Shown here: piece by piece, positions 57,985 through 64,000 of the stretch
Position numbering within the stretch: the first letter of the stretch is position 1
Layout: each line of letters begins with the position of its first letter
Assembly (NCBI GenBank): GCA_963777775.1
Contig: CAVZRL010000009.1
Coordinates: 558,001-622,000, forward strand
Length of the DNA: 64,000 nt
DNA from: WHSW01 sp963777775
GTDB lineage: Bacteria; Actinomycetota; Thermoleophilia; Solirubrobacterales; 70-9
Direction of reading: 5' to 3'
Translations under genes and position numbers: made by a program
Notes under the pieces: generated by a model
What the model was told of the DNA's origin: nothing
Seen by the model: the letters and a program-made list of their open reading frames with translations, nothing else
The model's database searches: none

Positions 57985-60582
57985 ATGCAGGCAGACCGCT
58001 TCACGGTCAAGTCCCAGGAGGCCGTCGCCGCCGCCCAGCGCCTCGCCGGGGAGGGCCACAACCCCGAGGTCGCCCCGCCGCACCTGCTCGCGGCGCTCCT
58101 GACCCAGGAGGATGGGCTCGCCCCGGCGGTCCTGCGCAAGATCTCCGCCGACGTCGAGGCGATCGTCGAGCGCAGCCACGCGGCGATCGCCTCGCTGCCG
58201 ACGATCGGCGGGGACGAGGAGCCCGAGGTGCGCCCGTCGCAGGCTTTCGTCCGCACCCTGCAGCGCGCCGAGAAGGAGATGGCATCACTCGGCGACGAGT
58301 TCATCTCGGTCGAGCACATCCTGCTCGCGCTCGCCGACAAGGGCTCCGGGGTCGCCGAGCTGCTCCCCGACCGCGAGCTGCTGCAGAAGGCGATCACCGA
58401 GGTCCGCGGGCCGCACCGGGTCACCTCGCCGAACCCCGAGGAGACGATGCAGGCGCTGGACAAGTTCGGCCGCGACCTGACGGCGGACGCGGCCGCGGGC
58501 AAGCTCGATCCGGTGATCGGCCGCGACGAGGAGATTCGGCGGGTGATCCAAGTTCTCTCGCGGCGGACAAAGAACAACCCGGTCCTGATCGGCGACCCCG
58601 GGGTCGGCAAGACCGCGATCGTCGAAGGCCTGGCGCAGCGGATCGTGGCCGGCGACGTGCCGGAGTCGCTTCGCGACCGGCGCGTGATCGCGCTCGACGT
58701 CGGCGCGCTCGTCGCGGGCTCGAAGTACCGGGGTGAGTTCGAGGAACGCCTCAAGGCCGTGCTCAGCGAGGTCCAGGCGGCCGAGGGCCAGATCATCCTG
58801 TTCATCGACGAGCTGCACACGATCGTCGGCGCGGGCGCGACCGAGGGAGCTATGGACGCCGCCAACCTGCTCAAGCCGATGCTCGCGCGCGGCGAGCTGC
58901 GAGCGGTCGGCGCCACCACCCTGGAGGAGTACCGCAAGCAGATCGAGAAGGACGCGGCGCTCGAGCGCCGCTTCCAACCCGTCCTCGTCGGCGAGCCCGA
59001 CATCAACGACACGATCGCGATCCTGCGCGGGCTCAAGGAGCGCTACGAGGTTCACCACGGGGTGCGGATCTCCGACCCGGCGATCGTCGCGGCCGCCACC
59101 CTCTCGGAGCGTTACATCGCCGACCGATTCCTTCCCGACAAGGCGATCGACCTAATCGACGAGGCCGCCTCGCGACTGAAGATGGAGATCGAGTCCTCGC
59201 CGGTCGAGATCGACGAGGTCGATCGCCGGATCCAACAGCTCGAGATCGAGAAGCAGGCGCTCTCGAAGGAGACCGACAAGGCCTCCGAGGCGCGCCGCGA
59301 GGCAATCGAGGCCGAGCTCGCCGAGCTGAACGAGAACGCCGCCGAGATGAAGGCCCGGTGGCAGTCCGAGAAGGCGGCGATCGACGAGATCAAGGCAGCC
59401 AAGGCGAGGCTCGAGGAAGCCCATCGCGAGGCCGAGCGGGCCGAGCGCGACCAGGACCTCGAGCGGGCGGCGGAGCTGCGATACGGCGAGATCCCGGAGC
59501 TCGAGAAGGTGCTCGCCGAGCAGCAGGACCGGCTCGCAGAGTTGCATGCCGAGGGCGGGTCGATGCTGACCGAGGAGGTCACGGAGGAGGACGTCGCGCA
59601 GGTGGTCGCGCGCTGGACCGGGATCCCGGTCTCGCGGCTGATGGAGGGCGAGGTCGAGAAGCTGATCCAGATGGAGGAGCGGCTGCACGATCGGGTGATC
59701 GGCCAGGACGAGGCGGTCGAGGCGGTGGCAAACGCGTTGCGCCGCTCACGCGCCGGGCTCGCCGACCCGAACCGGCCAATCGGCACCTTCCTCTTTCTGG
59801 GCCCGACCGGGGTCGGAAAGACCGAGCTCGCGCGCGCCCTGGCGGAGTTCATGTTCGACTCCGAGCAGGCGATCGTCCGCATCGACATGTCGGAGTACAT
59901 GGAGAAGCACTCGGTCTCGAGGTTGGTCGGCGCGCCGCCCGGGTACGTCGGCTACGAGGAGGGCGGCCAGCTCACCGAGGCGGTTCGCCGTCGCCCCTAC
60001 GCGGTGATCCTGCTCGACGAGATCGAGAAGGCGCACCAGGACGTGTTCAACGTCCTGCTCCAGATCATGGACGACGGCCGGCTCACCGACGGCCAGGGAC
60101 GGACCGTCGACTTCACCAACACGATCCTGATCATGACCTCGAACGTCGGCTCGGACAGGATCACCGGCCCGATGGTGGACGAGGGGATCCGCGAGCAGAT
60201 CGAAGAGGTGCTGGCGACGACGTTCAAGCCCGAATTCCTGAACCGGATCGACGACGTGGTCATCTTCCACCGGCTCTCGCGCGAGGACATCAGCCGGATC
60301 GTCGACCTCCAGGTCGGACTGCTCGCCGGACGGGTGAGCGAGCGCGGGATCGAGATCGAGCTCTCGGACGACGCCCGCACGCTGCTCGGCAACCTCGGCT
60401 ACGACCCGAGCTTCGGCGCCCGGCCACTGAAGCGGGTGATCCAGCGCGAGCTGGTCGACAAGCTCGCGCTGAAGCTGCTCGAGGGCGAGTTCGGCGAGGG
60501 TGACCTGGTCAAGGTCGATGCGGAGGCCGGGGAGCTGCGATTCGCCCGGGCCCAAAGCGCCGCCGCGGTCGCGGCCGCATAG
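57985..60582 (+). CDS. clpB: ATP-dependent disaggregase ClpB
   Basis: 865 residues. An N-terminal Clp domain (DRFTVKSQEAVAAAQRLAGE), NBD1 with Walker A GDPGVGKT near 205, a coiled-coil middle domain (about 400-530, rich in Glu, Lys, Ala), and NBD2 with GPTGVGKT near 607, followed by the ClpB-type end. It threads aggregated proteins out of aggregates with DnaK help. ATG 57985 is in the normal position; the longer open frame upstream lies inside hspR. Last gene of the heat-shock operon. Confidence 0.96.
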   Translation: MQADRFTVKSQEAVAAAQRLAGEGHNPEVAPPHLLAALLTQEDGLAPAVLRKISADVEAIVERSHAAIASLPTIGGDEEPEVRPSQAFVRTLQRAEKEMASLGDEFISVEHILLALADKGSGVAELLPDRELLQKAITEVRGPHRVTSPNPEETMQALDKFGRDLTADAAAGKLDPVIGRDEEIRRVIQVLSRRTKNNPVLIGDPGVGKTAIVEGLAQRIVAGDVPESLRDRRVIALDVGALVAGSKYRGEFEERLKAVLSEVQAAEGQIILFIDELHTIVGAGATEGAMDAANLLKPMLARGELRAVGATTLEEYRKQIEKDAALERRFQPVLVGEPDINDTIAILRGLKERYEVHHGVRISDPAIVAAATLSERYIADRFLPDKAIDLIDEAASRLKMEIESSPVEIDEVDRRIQQLEIEKQALSKETDKASEARREAIEAELAELNENAAEMKARWQSEKAAIDEIKAAKARLEEAHREAERAERDQDLERAAELRYGEIPELEKVLAEQQDRLAELHAEGGSMLTEEVTEEDVAQVVARWTGIPVSRLMEGEVEKLIQMEERLHDRVIGQDEAVEAVANALRRSRAGLADPNRPIGTFLFLGPTGVGKTELARALAEFMFDSEQAIVRIDMSEYMEKHSVSRLVGAPPGYVGYEEGGQLTEAVRRRPYAVILLDEIEKAHQDVFNVLLQIMDDGRLTDGQGRTVDFTNTILIMTSNVGSDRITGPMVDEGIREQIEEVLATTFKPEFLNRIDDVVIFHRLSREDISRIVDLQVGLLAGRVSERGIEIELSDDARTLLGNLGYDPSFGARPLKRVIQRELVDKLALKLLEGEFGEGDLVKVDAEAGELRFARAQSAAAVAAA

Positions 60583-60619
60583 CCAAGGGCCCGGAAACGC
60601 TCATCTAAGCTCGCGCGCG

Positions 60620-61720
60620 ATGCGGATCGGGATCTGCGCCTACTGGTTCAACCGCGGGCAGGGGATCGTGGCGCGCCAGCTTCGCTCGGCGCTCGACTCG
60701 CTCGGGCACGAGACCTTCGTGCTCGCGCGCCCGACCAGGGCCGGCAACATCCGGCCTTCGTTCGTCGACCGCTCGGGGGTCTGGGACCAGCCGGGGATCA
60801 CCGAGGCGTCGGAGTATCGGATCTCTGCCGCGGAGCTGGTCGGATGGGGGCGCGACAACTCGCTCGAGCTCGTTTTCTTCGACCAGAACTACGGCTTCGA
60901 GGCGATCGAGGCGCTCCGCGACACCGGCGTGTCCACGGTCGGGAGGTTCGTCTGGGAGCAGTTCTCACGCGAGCACGTCGATCCGGCGAAGCGGGCGCTG
61001 GGGACGATCTACTCGCTGACCGCTTGCGAGCGCGAGCGCTACGCCGCGCTCGGGATCGAGAGCCCGCGCGTGCACTGGGGCATCCATCCCGAGCTCATCG
61101 CCTACGCAAGAAGCGAACCACTGCCCGAGGAGGGACGGGGCCCGGTTTGCTTCTTCTACCCGGCGGGTTTTCTGAGCCGGCGCAAGCCGCTGCCGCAGAT
61201 CCTGAAGGCCTTCCGGCGGCTGCGCGGTGACGACGTCCGGCTGGTCGTCAAGGGCCAGGTCGAACGCCGGGTCGAGCTGCTCGAGCGCGCCGCGGCCCGC
61301 GACCCGCGGATCGAGGTGATCCTCGAGGACCTGCCCGCCGACGAGCACCTGCGGCTGTTCGCGGCAGCCGACGTCTGCGTCGCGCCGAGCCGCTGGGAGG
61401 GGCTGGGGTTGCACCTGTTCGAGGCGATGGCCCTCGGGGTGCCGGTGATCACCAACGACAACCCGCCGATGAACGAGGTGATCGACGGCCGCAACGGGCT
61501 CCTGATCCGGGGCCGGCGCCGCGGCAGGGCCGGCTCGGGCATCCCCGCCTACCTGCCCCGTGTCCGCGAGCTCACCGCGGCGATGGAAGCGGCGCGCGAC
61601 CCGGAGCGGCTGGCGGAGCTTCGGCGCGGCGCGCTCGAGGCCCGCTCGCGGCTCGCATGGGAGCGGACCGTCGGCGACTACTCGGCGCTGATCGAACCCG
61701 CGAGGCGATCGGGCGGCTGA
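60620..61720 (+). CDS. GT4-family glycosyltransferase
   Basis: 366 residues. RIGICAYWFNRGQGIVARQL at the start and APSRWEGLGLHLFEAMALGV, then PVITNDNPPMNEVIDGRNGL are the nucleotide-sugar-binding signature (E-x7-E) of GT4 enzymes. Donor and acceptor are unknown. TAAGCT (60606-60611) lies 8 nt before the ATG, so the mRNA is probably leaderless and separate from the heat-shock operon. Its stop is immediately followed by the stop of the convergent methyltransferase remnant. Confidence 0.85.
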   Translation: MRIGICAYWFNRGQGIVARQLRSALDSLGHETFVLARPTRAGNIRPSFVDRSGVWDQPGITEASEYRISAAELVGWGRDNSLELVFFDQNYGFEAIEALRDTGVSTVGRFVWEQFSREHVDPAKRALGTIYSLTACERERYAALGIESPRVHWGIHPELIAYARSEPLPEEGRGPVCFFYPAGFLSRRKPLPQILKAFRRLRGDDVRLVVKGQVERRVELLERAAARDPRIEVILEDLPADEHLRLFAAADVCVAPSRWEGLGLHLFEAMALGVPVITNDNPPMNEVIDGRNGLLIRGRRRGRAGSGIPAYLPRVRELTAAMEAARDPERLAELRRGALEARSRLAWERTVGDYSALIEPARRSGG

Positions 61721-62361
61721 TCACCGCGCGGAGCCGGCGCGGGTCGCCTTGCCCTCGATCATCGGCTTGACGACCGGGCCGCCCTTCGGGAATGTCTGCG
61801 GCTCGATCGCCGAGACGTCGAAGCCCGCAGCGAGCAGCGCCGCCCGCGTATCACGGTTCGGGTGACACCCGCCGGCGACCCACCCCACGGCCCTTCGAGC
61901 CGGTCCTGCCAGCGCGCGCGGCGAGCGCTGATCGGATCGCGGACGTGTTCGAGCACCAGCAGGGCGCCGTCGGGGCGCAGCACCCGGGCGACCTCGGCCA
62001 GCGCCCGGCCGGGATCGGGATCGTGCAGAGCACGAGCGTCGCGACCGCGGTGTCGAAGCGGTGATCCCCGAACGGGAGTCGCTCGGCGCCGATCTCGACC
62101 AGCTCGTGCTCGAACCGCGGCGGGTTCGCTGCGATCTTGGCGCGCAGGCGCCGGGCCATGTGCGGGTCCGGTTCGATCAGGGTGACCGACTCCACCTGGT
62201 CCGGATAGGCGGCGAGATTGGCCCCGGTGCCGGCGCCCAGCTCGAGCACGCGGCCACGCGCCGCGGCGAGCAGGTCGGCGCGCAGCTGCGCAAGCCCCGC
62301 CTTCTCCGAGCCGGCGAGCATGCGGTCGTAGATCGGCCGCCACGATCGGGTGCCCGGGCAC
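61721..62361 (-). pseudogene. Class I SAM-dependent methyltransferase with three frameshifts
   Basis: Fragments in all three minus-strand frames fit one methyltransferase: VPGHPIVAA then IYDRMLAGSEKAGLAQLRAD, ELGAGTGANLAAYPDQVESV, RFDTAVATLVLCTI, then DPGRALAEVARVLRPDGALL and VLEHVRDP, then WVAGGCHPNRDTRAALLAAG, FDVSAIEPQTFPKGGPVVKP. One extra base near 62334 and one missing base each near 62016 and 61885 restore 213 residues ending at 61721. The SAM motif is intact. Either decayed or badly sequenced. The substrate of the family is uncertain. Confidence 0.75.
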
Positions 62362-62468
62362 CCGACGATTGTCGCGGAATCCGAGCCGCCGGACTTGCGC
62401 CCCGCCGCTCGACGTGAAAGAAAGGGGGTTGCGAGCTGTCGGCCGCCGAATCCGGAGGAGGAAGAACG

Positions 62469-62750
62469 ATGCCGACCTACATCATGCTCACCCGCCTGAC
62501 CTCGGACGGAGTGAAGACGATCAAGGACAATCCCGGCAGGGTGCAGGAGGTGGCCCGGGAAGTCGAGCAGCTCGGGGTCAAGGTGCTCGATCAGTGGGCG
62601 ACGCTGGGCGCGTACGACTTCATCAGCGTCGTTGAGGCGCCCGACGAGAAGACGATGGCCAAGCTCTCGGTCGAGATGGGCTCGCGCGGCACGGTGATGA
62701 ACGAGACGCTGACCGCGATCGACGTCGAGGAGTTCACCCAAGCGCTATGA
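62469..62750 (+). CDS. GYD-domain protein
   Basis: 93 residues. PTYIMLTRLTSDGVKTIKDN and WATLGAYDFISVVEAPDEKT, with the GAYD motif, are those of the GYD family, small dimeric alpha/beta proteins of unknown function. GGAGGAAGAACG precedes the ATG. Its stop overlaps the purD start (ATGA), so the two are coupled; it has no known link to purine synthesis. Confidence 0.85.
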   Translation: MPTYIMLTRLTSDGVKTIKDNPGRVQEVAREVEQLGVKVLDQWATLGAYDFISVVEAPDEKTMAKLSVEMGSRGTVMNETLTAIDVEEFTQAL

Positions 62751-64000
62751 GCCGGGTGCTGGTCGTTGGCGGGGGCGGGCGCGAGCACGCGATCGTGCGG
62801 GCGCTCGCGCGCTCGCCGAGCCGCCCGGAGCTGCTCTGCGCACCGGGCAACGCCGGGATCGCGCGGGACGCCGACTGCGTGCAGCTCGCCGGCGAGGGCA
62901 CGGCCGCGGTCGTCGAGGCGGCGCGGGCACATTCCTGCGACCTGGTCGTGGTCGGCCCTGAGGCGCCGCTGGTCGACGGAGTCGTCGACGCGCTCGAGGC
63001 GAGCGGGATCCCGGCCTTCGGGCCCTCCGCGGACGCCGCCCGGCTCGAGGGCTCCAAGGTCCACGCGAAGGCGATCATGGCCGAGGCGGGGGTGCCGACC
63101 GCCGCCCACTCCGTCCTGCGCCGCCGCGAGCAGGCGCTCGAACAGGTCGCCCGGGCCTCGTACCCGGCGGTGCTGAAGGCCGATGGGCTCGCCGCCGGCA
63201 AGGGGGTGATTATCTGCGCGAGCGAGGACGAGGCCCGCGACGCGATCGCGACCTTCTTCGTCGAGCGGCGCTTCGGCAAGACACAGGTGGTGCTCGAGGA
63301 GCACCTGGAGGGAACCGAGCTCTCGCTGCTCGCGCTCTGCGACGGCGAGAACGTGCTCCCGCTCGCCCCGGCCCAGGACTACAAGCGGATCTTCGATGGT
63401 GACCTCGGGCCGAACACCGGCGGGATGGGCAGCTACTCGCCTGTCGCGGGCTTCGACCCCGAGCGGGTCGAACGGCTCGCCGACGCGGTTCACCGGCCGG
63501 TCGTCGAGCTGATGCGCCTTCGTGGTACCCCGTTTCATGGAGTGCTCTACGCCGGCCTGATGCTGACCGATGCCGGACCAAAGGTGCTCGAATACAACTG
63601 CCGGTTCGGCGATCCCGAGACCCAGGCGGTGCTGCCCCGGCTCGAGTCCGACCTGCTCGAGCTCTGCCGCCGCGCCCGCGAGCCGGGCGGGCTCTCCGGA
63701 GCACAGGCGCTGTTCGCGCCCGATTGGGCGGTCACCGTGGTCCTCGCCTCGGCCGGCTATCCCGAGAGCTCGTCGACGGGTGATCCGATCACCGGCCTCG
63801 ACGCCGTCCCCGACGGAGTCGAGGTCACCCACGCGGGCACCGCGCAAGCCGACGACGACATCGTCACCGCCGGTGGGCGGGTGCTGAACGTGACCGGGCT
63901 CGGGCCGACGCCAGGCGAGGCCCGCGAACGCGCCTACGCCGCCGCCGAGCTGATCGAGTTCGATGGCATGCAGATGCGCACCGACATCGCCGAGCGGGCG
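62747..64000 (+). CDS. purD: Phosphoribosylamine-glycine ligase, 3' end outside the window
   Basis: 418 residues seen, about all but the last few. VLVVGGGGREHAIVRALARS, APGNAGIARDA and VVVGPEAPLVDGV form the N domain; LEEHLEGTELSLLALCDGEN, LGPNTGGMGSYSPVAGFD and EYNCRFGDPETQAVLPRLES are ATP-grasp signatures. It joins 5-phosphoribosylamine and glycine in purine synthesis. The ATG overlaps the GYD gene stop codon. The reading frame is still open at base 64000. Confidence 0.96.
   Translation, partial: MSRVLVVGGGGREHAIVRALARSPSRPELLCAPGNAGIARDADCVQLAGEGTAAVVEAARAHSCDLVVVGPEAPLVDGVVDALEASGIPAFGPSADAARLEGSKVHAKAIMAEAGVPTAAHSVLRRREQALEQVARASYPAVLKADGLAAGKGVIICASEDEARDAIATFFVERRFGKTQVVLEEHLEGTELSLLALCDGENVLPLAPAQDYKRIFDGDLGPNTGGMGSYSPVAGFDPERVERLADAVHRPVVELMRLRGTPFHGVLYAGLMLTDAGPKVLEYNCRFGDPETQAVLPRLESDLLELCRRAREPGGLSGAQALFAPDWAVTVVLASAGYPESSSTGDPITGLDAVPDGVEVTHAGTAQADDDIVTAGGRVLNVTGLGPTPGEARERAYAAAELIEFDGMQMRTDIAERA

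Overview
The window is GC-rich, gene-dense bacterial chromosome, almost certainly from an actinobacterium and probably of the class Thermoleophilia (Solirubrobacterales-like). Pointers are the dnaK-grpE-dnaJ-hspR-clpB heat-shock operon, the small actinobacterial SHOCT and DUF6325-type proteins, an F420-type luciferase-like oxidoreductase, an Ino1-based inositol-lipid operon, GTG/TTG starts, and many start codons preceded at 6-10 nt by a TANNNT -10 box (leaderless mRNAs). The lineage is inferred from gene content; no rRNA gene is present.

Layout. 0.3-5.4 kb: secreted CAP protein, flavodoxin-like reductase, APC permease plus universal stress protein, enolase-superfamily enzyme, ferritin. 5.5-10.8 kb: two exported proteins of unknown function, a large AAA/LuxR regulator, and a SHOCT/DUF6325 gene pair. 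10.9-24.8 kb: a putative genomic island bounded by a 47-bp direct repeat formed by the 3' part of tRNA-Asp(GTC). It carries three intact and one broken SnoaL-like genes in tandem, a YbaK-like deacylase, a Usp-like protein, a Cys-type sulfatase, several small membrane or stress proteins, a MalT-type LuxR regulator, a frameshifted Na+/H+ antiporter and a formylglycine-generating enzyme able to activate the sulfatase. No integrase is visible.

24.9-40.3 kb: FAH-family hydrolase, membrane protein, CFA-synthase-like methyltransferase plus alpha/beta hydrolase, tRNA-Val, class III-type alcohol dehydrogenase plus metallo-beta-lactamase-fold protein (frameshifted), nitronate monooxygenase-like protein, large secreted hydrolase, then a minus-strand cluster of two exported ferritin-like proteins, cupredoxin, TatA and TatC, a mini-catalase divergent from an atypical SDR, Lgt and tRNA-Glu. 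40.3-53.8 kb: HTH/LAGLIDADG-like protein, ornithine carbamoyltransferase, EEP-family hydrolase, phasin-like protein, RNA m5U methyltransferase, LLM oxidoreductase, variant uracil-DNA glycosylase, a glycosyltransferase-PHP fusion, a three-gene inositol-phospholipid operon (PAP2 phosphatase, CDP-alcohol phosphatidyltransferase, Ino1), dehalogenase-like hydrolase, endonuclease III and cytochrome c. 53.9-60.6 kb: the heat-shock operon. 60.6-64 kb: glycosyltransferase, a methyltransferase gene with three frameshifts, GYD-domain protein and purD, cut by the window end.

The best candidates for new biology are the tRNA-Asp island with its sulfatase/FGE pair and repeated upstream motifs, the Ino1-PIP synthase-PAP2 operon (the PAP2 protein is a candidate phosphatidylinositol-phosphate phosphatase), the Tat/ferritin-like/cupredoxin cluster, and the leaderless promoters, some set back to back between divergent genes. 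Five genes need single-base corrections to read through, so assembly indels must be excluded before calling them pseudogenes.
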